16,839 bases of DNA from Clostridiales bacterium (GTDB taxonomy: Bacteria; Bacillota; Clostridia; Oscillospirales; CAG-272), in the NCBI GenBank assembly GCA_012511425.1, contig JAAZGC010000007.1:1-16839 (forward strand). Direction: 5' to 3'. Both the position numbers and the translations under genes were made by a program. Position 1 is the first letter of the stretch. Each line of letters starts with the position of its first letter. Below are positions 6,477 through 15,451 of the stretch, piece by piece. Below the pieces are notes generated by a model. It had not been told where the DNA came from and did not search any database. It saw only the letters and a list, made by a program, of their open reading frames with translations.

Positions 6477-8384
6477 ATGGGAAAGCTTAAACGCGCTTTG
6501 CATATCGATTTTCATACAATGCCGGGAATATACGACTTCATGAGGGAAATAGATCCCTCGGGTTTTGCACAAACTCTTTCCGATGCACATATTACCCTGG
6601 TTAATGTATTCGCTCAATGCAATATCGGTTTTTCTTATTATAAAACCGATATAGGAATTCCGTATCCCGGAATGAAGGGCGATATGCTTCCGGATATTAT
6701 CGAAGAATGCCATAAGCGCGGAATAAAAGTCGTTGCGTATATCAATGTGGGTCTGAACCATGAATACGCAAGGAAGAATTACGGAAACTGCCGAATCAAC
6801 AGCGAAGGAAAGGTTATTTTCGGCGATACCTCCGGCAATTTCTTCCGCGCTCCATGCTACAACAGCGAATACGGCGAATATCTGATTTCCGTTATCAGAG
6901 AGATATTCGAAAAATGCAAGCCTGACGGAATATTCTGCGACTGTATGTTCAATATGGCTTGCTGGTGCAACAGCTGCACCGAAAAGATGCTTTCCGAAGG
7001 GGTAGATATAAAAAACATCGCCTCGGTATACGACTTTCAGCACAGATCTATGATTGATATCTGCCGCAGGATAAAGGATATAGTCCCGCTCGGAAAGCTT
7101 TGTTATTTCAACGGCATGGAGTGGACGGATGTTGAGAATTCCCATCTTGAAATAGAGTGCCTTCCTTCCGGCGGCTGGGGATATGATTATTTTATTCCCC
7201 GCTCTGCTTATGCAAGGATGCTTAATGAGAATATAATTTATATGACCGGAAGATTCCAGGCTTCCTGGGGAGATTTCGGCGGATATAAGGGATTGCATTC
7301 GCTTGAAAACGATATCCAGGACGCTATGCTTCAAGGAACGCAATTTTCCGTCGGAGATCATATGCATCCGGCGGAAGGGCTTGTTGAGGATATGTATCGC
7401 GATATAGAAAAACTATATCGAAAATACGAAGAGTATGAAAGATGGACCGATAACTGCCGGTATATTTCCGAGATCGGAATTGTAATAAACCGCGGGACTT
7501 TCTCGAATTCTCACAAAGGCACTGCAAGAATGCTCTCCGAGCTGAAATACGGATTCGACATCATTGATGAAACGATGGATTTCAGCAAATATCGGATTCT
7601 TTTAATTCCCGGTGATACCGTTCCGAACGACGCGTTATGTGAAAAACTTAAAGACGTTTATAAAAACGGGATAAAGCTGATTTTCTGCGGTCGCAGCGGA
7701 GTCGGCAAAGACGGCTTCTGGGCCGATTTCATAAAGTACAAAATTGAATTCAACGGGTATGACGACACCAACGGCGGGTACTATAAACTCAAAGAAACTT
7801 CGGATGATACGGCGGATATGCCGTATTCGATGTATACCGGAGGTATACTCATGACGGCTAAGGACAAGAAAGACGAGTTTGCAAGCCGTGTCAAACCGTA
7901 TTTTAAAAAGCACTGGGATGGTCTTCAGGGGTATTTCTACACTCCGCCGGAGTGCAAAGACGGTCATTCCGCCGTTATTCTCTGTCCGGATTTCGCCTAT
8001 GTCTCTTTTGACCCCTTCGAGTCGTATTTCAGCGAAGCTTCATCTTTCCACAAAAAACTTGTTTCTGAGCTGATATCAGCGCTGATGCCAAAGCGTTTGG
8101 TCGAATGCAATCTTCCTTCAACTTCCCGCGCAACGCTTACCGGCTGCGATGAATATCGGCTGCTGCATATTAAAGCTACTTATCCCGAACCGCGCGGAAA
8201 AGTTAATATCGTCGAGGAACCGGTTGTGCTGCCTGCGGGACATATTGTTTCCGTTGAAGGCGAATACCGAAGCGTTAAACTTCTGCCTTGCGAAAATGAG
8301 GTAATGTCACGGATAAAAGATGGGAGAACCGAAATAATGCTGCCCCGGATCAATGGTTATGACATGTTCTGTCTTTACAAATAA
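6477..8384 (+). CDS. Putative glycoside hydrolase, GHL6-like with GH42-type trimerisation domain
   Basis: 635-residue cytoplasmic protein resembling hypothetical glycosyl hydrolase 6 (PF14871), a (beta/alpha)8-barrel group related to GH42 beta-galactosidases. The N-terminus shows HIDFHTMPG (9-17) and VNVFAQCNIGFSYY, then KRGIKVVAYINVG. The segment D150-G-I-F-C-D155 leads into a C162-W-C164-N-S-C167 cluster, the CxCxxC signature usual in these families. Candidate catalytic acids are D155 and E225/E227 in LEIECLPSGGWGYDY; this is inference by position. About residues 335-430 resemble the glutamine-amidotransferase-like trimerisation domain (INRGTF...KYRILLIPGD), followed by a C-terminal beta domain. 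There is no signal peptide. The start follows AAAGAGG at 6464-6470 and it is the first gene after the promoter, with 18 bases to the GH127 gene. The context suggests it removes a sugar from an imported arabinofuranose-containing oligosaccharide. Biochemical knowledge of this family is thin. Confidence 0.75.
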   Translation: MGKLKRALHIDFHTMPGIYDFMREIDPSGFAQTLSDAHITLVNVFAQCNIGFSYYKTDIGIPYPGMKGDMLPDIIEECHKRGIKVVAYINVGLNHEYARKNYGNCRINSEGKVIFGDTSGNFFRAPCYNSEYGEYLISVIREIFEKCKPDGIFCDCMFNMACWCNSCTEKMLSEGVDIKNIASVYDFQHRSMIDICRRIKDIVPLGKLCYFNGMEWTDVENSHLEIECLPSGGWGYDYFIPRSAYARMLNENIIYMTGRFQASWGDFGGYKGLHSLENDIQDAMLQGTQFSVGDHMHPAEGLVEDMYRDIEKLYRKYEEYERWTDNCRYISEIGIVINRGTFSNSHKGTARMLSELKYGFDIIDETMDFSKYRILLIPGDTVPNDALCEKLKDVYKNGIKLIFCGRSGVGKDGFWADFIKYKIEFNGYDDTNGGYYKLKETSDDTADMPYSMYTGGILMTAKDKKDEFASRVKPYFKKHWDGLQGYFYTPPECKDGHSAVILCPDFAYVSFDPFESYFSEASSFHKKLVSELISALMPKRLVECNLPSTSRATLTGCDEYRLLHIKATYPEPRGKVNIVEEPVVLPAGHIVSVEGEYRSVKLLPCENEVMSRIKDGRTEIMLPRINGYDMFCLYK

Positions 8385-8402
8385 AAAACAGGGAGAATTG
8401 CC

Positions 8403-10196
8403 ATGAAAAACATTTCTTTTGACAAAGTCAATATCAACAGCGGTTTCTGGGCTGATAAACAGAAGCTTGTCCGCGAAGTCTCAATGATGAATGTTTGTAA
8501 AAGGTTCGAAGAGACCGGACGTTTTGAAGGAGCCAAGCTTAACTGGAAGGAAGGTCAGCCGAACAAACCTCATGTTTTCTATGATTCGGATATCGCCAAA
8601 TGGATCGAATCTGCTGCATATATCCTTGCAAAACACGATGCTCCGGAACTGAGAGAATATGCTTCGAATGTCATAGATACAATAGCCGCATCACAGGATG
8701 AAGACGGGTATTACAACCAGTATTTTCAGACTTGCGAGAATGACAGGCGCTTTACCAACCGCGATGCGCATGAACTTTATTGCCTCGGTCATCTTATCGA
8801 GGCTGCCGTTGCGTGGTATAACGCAGTCGGAGAAGATAAGCTCTTAAATGTAGTCGAAGAGTATGTCGATTATGTGATTAAGTGTTTTATAACCGATAAA
8901 ACCGCAAAGTTTGCTTCCCCGGGTCATGAAGAAATCGAGCTTGCGCTCGTAAAACTTTATGATTTGACAAAAGAAGAAAAGTACCTTGATCTCGCTCTTC
9001 ATTTTACCAATATAAGAGGTACCGAGAATGATACCGACAGAGTATTTTACAATCAGTCGCATCTTCCGGTAAGAAAACAGCGGACTGCGGAAGGTCACTC
9101 GGTCAGAGCGGTCTATTTATACAGCGCAATGGTCGATCTTGCGCTGCGCACCGATGACGAAGAGCTGAAAGAAGCCTGCATTGATCTCTACAAAAATATA
9201 ACCCGAAAAAGAATGTATATAACGGGAGCCATCGGTTCCTCGGCATCCGGCGAGATGTTCAGCTATGATTATAACCTTCCAAATATTCACGCTTATGCGG
9301 AAAGCTGCGCTAACCTCGGTCTTGCGCTGTTCTGCCGCCGTTTAAACCTGCTTGAAGAAAGTTCGGATTATGCCGATATGATTGAGCGCATCATATATAA
9401 CGGCTTCCTTTCAAGCATATCTCTTGACGGCAAATCCTTCTTCTATGAGAACCCTCTTGAAATAGATCCTGCATTGCTGCAGCGCCGCGGCGAGCATTAT
9501 CCGATAACACAGCGGCTTGAAGTTTTCGGTTGCTCCTGCTGCCCGCCGAACATTACAAGATTCATTTCAACTATCGGTGATTTTATATATAATGTCGGCG
9601 ACAATCGGGTTTATATAAACCAGTTTATTTCGAATTCCGCGGAATTCGATTTCATGGGAGAAAAAGCCAATATCTCGATCGAATCGGGATTCCCTTATGA
9701 CGGAAAGGTTAAGGTCGTCTGGAACGGTCCCGAAGCCGAACTGATGATACGCCTGCCCTTCTGGTGCGATAAATATACCGCTGACGAAAACGGTTACATC
9801 AAGAAGACGGTTCGCAACGGCGATATTCTATGCTTTGATTTCGAAATGAAGACTGTCTTGTACGAAGCGGATCCGAGAGTTCAGGAAAACGCCGGTCGCT
9901 TTGCCTTGACGAGAGGTCCGCTGATCTTCTGCCTTGAAGGCGTTGATAACGGCAGTTATTTAAGAGATGTAAGCGTAAAGGCGGACGGAAATATGATAAT
10001 GGGTTATGACAAAGACCTTGATCTTCCGATAATGATAGTCGATGGTTACAGAAGAAAGCATTCAATTCGCGAAAAACTTTATCAGCCGGTTTCGGATGAA
10101 TATGTTAATCTGAAGCTGAAATTTATACCTTATTTCGCATTTGCAAACCGCGGAGAAACCGAGATGCTTATCTGGACACAGCTTAAGAGGGGATGA
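8403..10196 (+). CDS. GH127 beta-L-arabinofuranosidase
   Basis: 597-residue zinc-dependent exo-glycosidase of GH127 (formerly DUF1680). It should release beta-L-arabinofuranose, as the characterised Bifidobacterium HypBA1 does, using a cysteine nucleophile. All known HypBA1 active-site positions map here with one constant offset of 38: E284 (acid/base, HypBA1 E322) in ASGEMFSYDY, E300 and C302 (zinc; E338, C340) in AYAESCANLG, and C379 (nucleophile and zinc; C417) plus C380 (zinc; C418) in CSCCPPN. Residues up to about 400 form the (alpha/alpha)6 barrel and the rest beta-sandwich domains. No signal peptide is present, so it acts on imported material. The start follows GGGAGA by 6 bases. Its stop lies among the start codons of the next gene, so translation is coupled. 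The catalytic class is well supported; the natural substrate (plant extensin-like, arabinan side chain or other) is not. Confidence 0.93.
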   Translation: MKNISFDKVNINSGFWADKQKLVREVSMMNVCKRFEETGRFEGAKLNWKEGQPNKPHVFYDSDIAKWIESAAYILAKHDAPELREYASNVIDTIAASQDEDGYYNQYFQTCENDRRFTNRDAHELYCLGHLIEAAVAWYNAVGEDKLLNVVEEYVDYVIKCFITDKTAKFASPGHEEIELALVKLYDLTKEEKYLDLALHFTNIRGTENDTDRVFYNQSHLPVRKQRTAEGHSVRAVYLYSAMVDLALRTDDEELKEACIDLYKNITRKRMYITGAIGSSASGEMFSYDYNLPNIHAYAESCANLGLALFCRRLNLLEESSDYADMIERIIYNGFLSSISLDGKSFFYENPLEIDPALLQRRGEHYPITQRLEVFGCSCCPPNITRFISTIGDFIYNVGDNRVYINQFISNSAEFDFMGEKANISIESGFPYDGKVKVVWNGPEAELMIRLPFWCDKYTADENGYIKKTVRNGDILCFDFEMKTVLYEADPRVQENAGRFALTRGPLIFCLEGVDNGSYLRDVSVKADGNMIMGYDKDLDLPIMIVDGYRRKHSIREKLYQPVSDEYVNLKLKFIPYFAFANRGETEMLIWTQLKRG

Positions 10197-10201
10197 CAAC
10201 A

Positions 10202-12550
10202 ATGAATGAAATATTGAAAAAAACAAAAGCCACATCGGGAGCGGATGAGCTTACGCCATCTAAAGCTCAGTACTTCTCCTGGATAAATAATACAAACGAA
10301 GGCTCAACGGAAGCGCAGACTCTTGCCAACTTTGATTATTTCGAATGGATGAAAGAAACATACGGCATGCAGCTGGATATCTATGCCTGGGATGCCGGCA
10401 ACCTTGACGGTGCGAGAGGGACATATCAATATCTTGACAGTCCGAAAATTGTAAAGCAATTTCCGAACGGATACGGTCCTCTTGCAGAAAGAGCCCGTGA
10501 ACTCGGCTTTCGGATGGGAGTATGGTGCGGCGCCGGAGGATATGGAGACACGCCGGAGTCCGAAAAAAAGAGATACGACACATTCATAAAGCTTTGCAGA
10601 GACTTTGATTTCGGCCTCTTTAAAATCGATACGGTTTGCGGAAATCTTGACGAGTCGAGACAACTGCTTTATAAGAAAATGATAGACGAATGCCGGATAT
10701 ATGTTCCCGACCTTATTCTTCTGAATCACAGAAACGATCTCGGAAAAGCCGCAATATGCGCAACAACATTCGTATGGGAAGGTTCTGAAACTTATACCGA
10801 CGTTTTCTCCGTAAATCCGATAACCGGACCTCATCACCGGGTCATGCCGCTGATCCGCGGATTGACTCCCGGTCTGATGCGTCTTGTCGAGGATCACGGC
10901 TGCTGCATATCCTCCTGTCTTGACTTCTTTGAAGACGACCTTGCGGTACAGGCATTTTCAAGGTCACTGATACTTGCTCCGGAAATATACGGCAACCCAT
11001 GGTTTTTAAGGGATGATGAGCAGGCTGTTCTTGCTAATATTTACAATCTTCACAGGAAATACAATGATATCCTTGTCAAAGGAATAACGCTGCCTGAAAG
11101 TTATGGCGCAAGCGCTGTTTCACGCGGTACGGGTGACACAAGAATTATCTGTGTCAGGAACCCGAGCTGGGAACCTTTAAAAATAAAAATCGGAGTTTCA
11201 TCCGAAATCGGTCTTGAGCAATGTTCTAAAGCCGTTGTTATGGAAAAGCTTCCTTACAACAGATATGTAGGGACTTTCGGTTACGGCGACTTCGCCGAAA
11301 TCACCGTAGCGCCTTTCAGAGCTTCCCTCATTCTTATACAGGAAGAATCGAAATTTGATGATGAAAACTTTGCCTTTACCGGATGCACATATGAGACGAT
11401 AATTCCCGACCGCGAATACAAGATAATAAAAGCGGATGGGCAGATCGGAATTAAAGGAAATAAAAAAACGGCTGTTCTTCCTTTAATCGAAAAGCCGTTT
11501 GATTACACTTTAAAGGCGCCTGTAAAACTCGGATCAGGTATCATGACAGAGGTCCCTGCTGATGCCGAAACTCTGTATGAAACCACTGCTTTCGCTGCAG
11601 ATACCGATGCTTTTGAAGCCCAGTCGGTCAAACGTTCGGGCAAAACGGAGATACCGGCGGTAGAAGCAGCGCGAAAAGCCTTTTTCAATCAGCTCACATA
11701 TAAATATCGCGGATGCGAAGCAGGTGCAATATTTGACGGGCTTGATGATACCTTCTTTGATGCCAATTCAAGGCACTACAACACCGAGGGGGAAAACAGA
11801 TGCTTAAGAGTGGATCTGGGCAATCATTATCCGGCAGAAACAATTGAAATTGATTATTTCTCCACCCTGGAACCCCGCAGAGAGATACCAAAGCAGCTGC
11901 CTTTGCTTGATGTCGGCTATTCGGATGACTTGATTACATGGAAGTATTCTGAACCCGAAGTGAAGAAGCTCAAGGATGTCACGGTGCCGGTTGTTGTATT
12001 TTCGGTTCATAATATAGAGGAAAACAAAGGGGAGCTTTGCCGTGTCAGATATTCTGTTACGGGAGGACTGAGATATTTCAGACTGCCGAAACCGGTTGAC
12101 CGGATTTATCATTTCAGATTGATTGACAATAACGGCTCCGAAATTATACCGGATTTTCCCCATGCAAACAACATGCTCGGTCTAATTGATCCCAAAGAAT
12201 TCAAGTTTGCCTCAGCTGCCGAAATAACCTTGCCGAACAATCTTTCCGATAACTGTTATATTTCTGCTGCGCTTGACGGTGTTCACGGCTGTGAAGGCGC
12301 GTATTGTGTTCTTGAAATTGACGGCGAGTTGATTGGCGCATATGACCGCGCTCCGTCGTATCCGATAAATCAATGGGAACATATCTGCGCTCCGGTTGAC
12401 AGAAGCTATACCTATTATTTCAGAACCGATGCTTCAATGGCGGGGAAAACAGCTATAATAACAGCCCTGTTCCGTAATGATCCCGTTCCTCTCAACGTTT
12501 ATCTCTGCCATGAAAACAAACCGAGAAACGGTATTGTTGTTAATCTGTAA
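10202..12550 (+). CDS. Large unassigned putative glycosidase, clan GH-D-like barrel plus discoidin-like domain
   Basis: 782 residues from this start. The alternative ATG at 10193 overlaps the upstream stop but touches the AAGAGGGG ribosome binding site (10185-10192), whereas 10202 has ideal spacing of 9. Residues about 35-280 look like a (beta/alpha)8 barrel of GH27/31/36 character: LDIYAWDAG, AERARELGFRMGVWCG, and DFGLFKIDTVCGN, whose Asp (bases 10628-10630) stands where clan GH-D enzymes carry the nucleophile. LILLNHRND and FVWEGSETYTDVF follow, the latter possibly holding the acid/base. About 300-380 is a small beta domain (RIICVRNPSW), and about 505-645 resembles an F5/8 discoidin/CBM32-like sandwich (IFDGLDDTFFDA, RVDLGNHYPAETIEIDYF). 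A further C-terminal beta region ends the protein. No signal peptide. I cannot place it in a named CAZy family. Its position after GH127 suggests a partner glycosidase; reaction and substrate are unknown. Confidence 0.75.
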   Translation: MNEILKKTKATSGADELTPSKAQYFSWINNTNEGSTEAQTLANFDYFEWMKETYGMQLDIYAWDAGNLDGARGTYQYLDSPKIVKQFPNGYGPLAERARELGFRMGVWCGAGGYGDTPESEKKRYDTFIKLCRDFDFGLFKIDTVCGNLDESRQLLYKKMIDECRIYVPDLILLNHRNDLGKAAICATTFVWEGSETYTDVFSVNPITGPHHRVMPLIRGLTPGLMRLVEDHGCCISSCLDFFEDDLAVQAFSRSLILAPEIYGNPWFLRDDEQAVLANIYNLHRKYNDILVKGITLPESYGASAVSRGTGDTRIICVRNPSWEPLKIKIGVSSEIGLEQCSKAVVMEKLPYNRYVGTFGYGDFAEITVAPFRASLILIQEESKFDDENFAFTGCTYETIIPDREYKIIKADGQIGIKGNKKTAVLPLIEKPFDYTLKAPVKLGSGIMTEVPADAETLYETTAFAADTDAFEAQSVKRSGKTEIPAVEAARKAFFNQLTYKYRGCEAGAIFDGLDDTFFDANSRHYNTEGENRCLRVDLGNHYPAETIEIDYFSTLEPRREIPKQLPLLDVGYSDDLITWKYSEPEVKKLKDVTVPVVVFSVHNIEENKGELCRVRYSVTGGLRYFRLPKPVDRIYHFRLIDNNGSEIIPDFPHANNMLGLIDPKEFKFASAAEITLPNNLSDNCYISAALDGVHGCEGAYCVLEIDGELIGAYDRAPSYPINQWEHICAPVDRSYTYYFRTDASMAGKTAIITALFRNDPVPLNVYLCHENKPRNGIVVNL

Positions 12551-12592
12551 ACTTTTTTACAACCCCTAAGTTTTTATACGGGAGGCTATATA

Positions 12593-13942
12593 ATGACTGA
12601 GATAAAATATGCAAAACAATTGGATGTCAGGTATAACGTCGATATATTTATAGCCGGCGGAGGCCCGTCCGGAATAACAGCTGCTGTTGCAGCTGCTCGC
12701 GAAGGCAAAAGCGTATTCATCGCCGAAGGATTCGGAGCTTTTGGCGGAGCGGCTGTTACGATGCTTATCCCGGCTTTTATGCAGTTCGGGAACGGAGTAG
12801 ATTTTCTTGCCGGAGGGGTCGGGAGAGAGATATATGACCGGCTTAAAGCTGAAGCATATCCGAGATTTCAAGCCTATGCTCCCAATTCGATTCCGGTTGA
12901 AAATTTAAAACTGCTTTATGACAGCATGATCGAGGAATGCGGTGCAAAATTCCTCTTTTACACAAATGTGATTGATGCAGTCAGAAATGGTTCCAAAATA
13001 GAATATGCAATCTGCGCTTCAAAAGGCTCTATGTTCGCAGTAAAAGCTAAAATATACATCGACTGCACAGGAGACGGCGATTTAGCCTATTATGCTGGTG
13101 CGGAATACGAATACGGCGACGATAACGGCCGGGTTATGGCGACTACTCTGTGCGGACTATGGGATGCCATTGACTGGAGCCGTGTGGTGTGGCCTGACAG
13201 CCGGGCGCTTGACCAGGCTTTTGCCGACGGTATTTTTACAAACGAAGACAGGCATCTTTCGGGCATGTTCAGAATAGCAAGCGAAACGAAAGATGAAAAC
13301 GGTGTCAGCCAGCCGAACGGAATCGGCGGGTCAAATGCCGGACACATTTACGATATTGACGGAACAAAAGCTGAATCGGTAACTCCCGGGATTATCGCCG
13401 GAAGGCGGCAACTCCGCGAATATCGCAAATATTATAAGGAATACCTGACGGGATTTGAAAACACTGAGCTTGTATATTCGGCTCCTTACCTCGGAATCAG
13501 AGAATCAAGGCGGATTGTCGGGGATTATAAACTCGTGCTCGATGATTTCGTTAATCGCTCTGTGTTTGAAGATGAGATCGGCAGATACTCATATCCCGTA
13601 GATATACATTCTCCGACAAACGACGATGCGGGATATGCGAAATTCAAAGAGGAATTTACGAAATTCCGTTACGCAAAGGGAGAAAGCTACGGTATACCTT
13701 ATCGTGTCTTGACTGTTAAAGGTCTTGACAATCTGCTTACCGCGGGCAGATGTATTTCTGCCGACAGATATATGCAGAGTTCGATAAGAGTCATGCCCGG
13801 ATGCTTTATCACCGGACAGGCTGCGGGCATGGCAGCTGCGGAAGCCATTGATTCTGGTTCTTCAACACATGATATTGATATACACCGTGTTCAGCGTCGC
13901 TTAAAGAAAATTTCCGCATTTTTGCCTAATTATAAAGACTGA
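12593..13942 (+). CDS. FAD-dependent oxidoreductase (PF12831 type)
   Basis: 449-residue cytoplasmic flavoprotein. The dinucleotide-binding fold is at the N-terminus: VDIFIAGGGPSG with G22-x-G24-x-x-G27, an AREGKSVFIAE second strand ending in the ribose-binding Glu, then FGAFGGAAV. YIDCTGDGDLAYYAGA (about 148-163) is the second FAD-contacting motif, and IRESRRIVGDY (about 302-312) the conserved central motif. The C-terminal GRCISADRYMQSSIRVMPGCFITGQAAG completes the PF12831 pattern. Members of this family occur often beside glycosidases in Firmicutes, Bacteroidetes and Planctomycetes, mostly with unknown substrate. The start follows GGGAGG at 12580-12585 by 7 bases, 42 bases after the preceding gene. 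Context suggests oxidation (or reduction) of a released sugar, a glycoside hydroxyl or an aglycone. That is inference; the sequence alone gives no substrate residues I can name. Confidence 0.88.
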   Translation: MTEIKYAKQLDVRYNVDIFIAGGGPSGITAAVAAAREGKSVFIAEGFGAFGGAAVTMLIPAFMQFGNGVDFLAGGVGREIYDRLKAEAYPRFQAYAPNSIPVENLKLLYDSMIEECGAKFLFYTNVIDAVRNGSKIEYAICASKGSMFAVKAKIYIDCTGDGDLAYYAGAEYEYGDDNGRVMATTLCGLWDAIDWSRVVWPDSRALDQAFADGIFTNEDRHLSGMFRIASETKDENGVSQPNGIGGSNAGHIYDIDGTKAESVTPGIIAGRRQLREYRKYYKEYLTGFENTELVYSAPYLGIRESRRIVGDYKLVLDDFVNRSVFEDEIGRYSYPVDIHSPTNDDAGYAKFKEEFTKFRYAKGESYGIPYRVLTVKGLDNLLTAGRCISADRYMQSSIRVMPGCFITGQAAGMAAAEAIDSGSSTHDIDIHRVQRRLKKISAFLPNYKD

Positions 13943-13958
13943 CTTTTGGGGAAGACAA

Positions 13959-15437
13959 ATGAAAAGTTATAAAATATTATCAATAACCCTTACACTTATC
14001 CTGCTGTGTATTTCCGTAATTTCATGCGGTAATGATGGTTCGACATCGGATAATGTCAATACTGTGGATAACGAAATTACAACAGAAGCGGAAATCGGAA
14101 CCGAAGAAACCGAATTAATGCCGGTTCTTCCCTCTCTTGACTGTGAGGGTGCTGAATATCATGTTCTTACCAAACTCGAGAACGACGAAGCCGGACAGTG
14201 GACATCGCGCGACATCTATGTCGCGGATATGAACGGCGAAGTCGTAAACGATGCGGTATTCGAGAGAAACCGCAAGATTGAAGAAAAATATAACTGTGAG
14301 ATAACCCAAACCCGCATGCAGATGGGTCCTCAGTACAGTTACTCCATGACTAAAGAAATTTCAAAGCTTGTAATGGCAGGCGACAGCAGCTATGACATGA
14401 TCATGCCGACTATTCAGGATGCTGCTGCGTTGGCCAGAGACAAGATGCTTTATGATCTTAACACGATAGGCAATGTGGATTTAACCAAACCATGGTGGAA
14501 CCAGCAGTTCAGGGAGGATACCCGTATCGGCGGTCATAACTATTTCGGAGACGGTGATATCTGCACGACATTTATGAGGTCGACTTACGCCATCCTCTTC
14601 AACAAGCAGCTTTTTGAAGATTACGGTATGGAATCACCTTATAAGACCGTACGTGACGGTAACTGGACAATAGATGAAATGCAAACTCTTGCCCTTGCGT
14701 ATGCCCAGGATCTCAACAGCAACGGCAAGATGGACAACGACGATAAAATCGGTCTTCTCAGGATATATAATCAGATCGAAGCCCTTTATACCGCATCCGG
14801 TGCGAAAATGGTTACGGTAGACGACAGTGGCACTTTCAAATTTGAAGGCGGCAGCGAAAAGAGTATCACTATCCTTAACCAGATATTTAAGCTTTTCAAC
14901 ACAAATGAAGCGGTTCTTTCATCCGATGTTATCAAAGCAAGACAGATATTCGGTGCGAATAATGCGCTTATGCTTTTCGGAACCATGAACAATGTTCCGG
15001 AGATGCGCAGCATGGAAGCTGATTTCGGAATACTGCCGCTCCCCAAGGCTCTTGAAACTCAGGAACAGTATTATTCATATGTCCAGACCTGGGCATCCGG
15101 CTGTGCGGCTATATATTTAACGGCAAAGGATGTTAAGAAGTCCTCCGTTATACTTGAAGATATGGCATTTGAAGCCATGAACATACTGACTCCTGCTTAC
15201 TATGAGGTTGCTCTTAAGACTAAATATGCCCGTGATACCGATTCGCAGGAAATGCTCGACCTCATCTATTCCGTTCGTACCTGTGACCTCGGGAACCTGT
15301 ATAACATCGGCGATGTAGTCAGCGGAGTCACAAACCTTGTAAACACCGGAAAAGATACCTTCGCAAGCTTCATGGAGTCGAAACTCGATTCAATAAATAT
15401 AACATTGGAAGAATTATCTGAAATGTATAAAAACTAA
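13959..15437 (+). CDS. Sugar ABC transporter solute-binding lipoprotein
   Basis: 492-residue extracellular solute-binding protein, family 1 type, that would deliver an oligosaccharide to a CUT1 permease pair. A lipoprotein signal lies at residues 1-23: basic start, hydrophobic core ILSITLTLILLCISV, lipobox VISC with C23 as the lipidated residue. A Thr/Glu/Asn-rich flexible linker follows (about 24-52). The mature domain shows YDMIMPTIQDAAALA, typical ligand-cleft strands, and DFGILPLPK near the hinge. Residues 251-262 (D-L-N-S-N-G-K-M-D-N-D-D) make an EF-hand-like calcium loop with acidic or Asn ligands at positions 1, 3, 5, 9 and 12. Clostridial sugar-binding proteins often have such a loop. 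It begins 16 bases after the oxidoreductase gene, preceded by GGGGAAG. No permease follows it in the window; the pair at 227-2109 is a candidate partner on the opposite strand. Confidence 0.92.
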   Translation: MKSYKILSITLTLILLCISVISCGNDGSTSDNVNTVDNEITTEAEIGTEETELMPVLPSLDCEGAEYHVLTKLENDEAGQWTSRDIYVADMNGEVVNDAVFERNRKIEEKYNCEITQTRMQMGPQYSYSMTKEISKLVMAGDSSYDMIMPTIQDAAALARDKMLYDLNTIGNVDLTKPWWNQQFREDTRIGGHNYFGDGDICTTFMRSTYAILFNKQLFEDYGMESPYKTVRDGNWTIDEMQTLALAYAQDLNSNGKMDNDDKIGLLRIYNQIEALYTASGAKMVTVDDSGTFKFEGGSEKSITILNQIFKLFNTNEAVLSSDVIKARQIFGANNALMLFGTMNNVPEMRSMEADFGILPLPKALETQEQYYSYVQTWASGCAAIYLTAKDVKKSSVILEDMAFEAMNILTPAYYEVALKTKYARDTDSQEMLDLIYSVRTCDLGNLYNIGDVVSGVTNLVNTGKDTFASFMESKLDSINITLEELSEMYKN

Positions 15438-15451
15438 GGTGAAAATGCAGT

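Noticed and set aside
6423..7367. Minus-strand 314-codon open frame
   Set aside because: It lies antisense to the promoter and first half of the GHL6-like gene. The opposite strand has promoter, ribosome binding site and recognisable motifs; this frame has none.
12549..12573. AAACTT/AAGTTT hairpin between the clan GH-D-like gene and the oxidoreductase gene as an internal terminator
   Set aside because: The stem is only six AT-rich pairs with a 13-base loop and no proper T run. It is too weak to split the operon, though it could be an RNA processing site.
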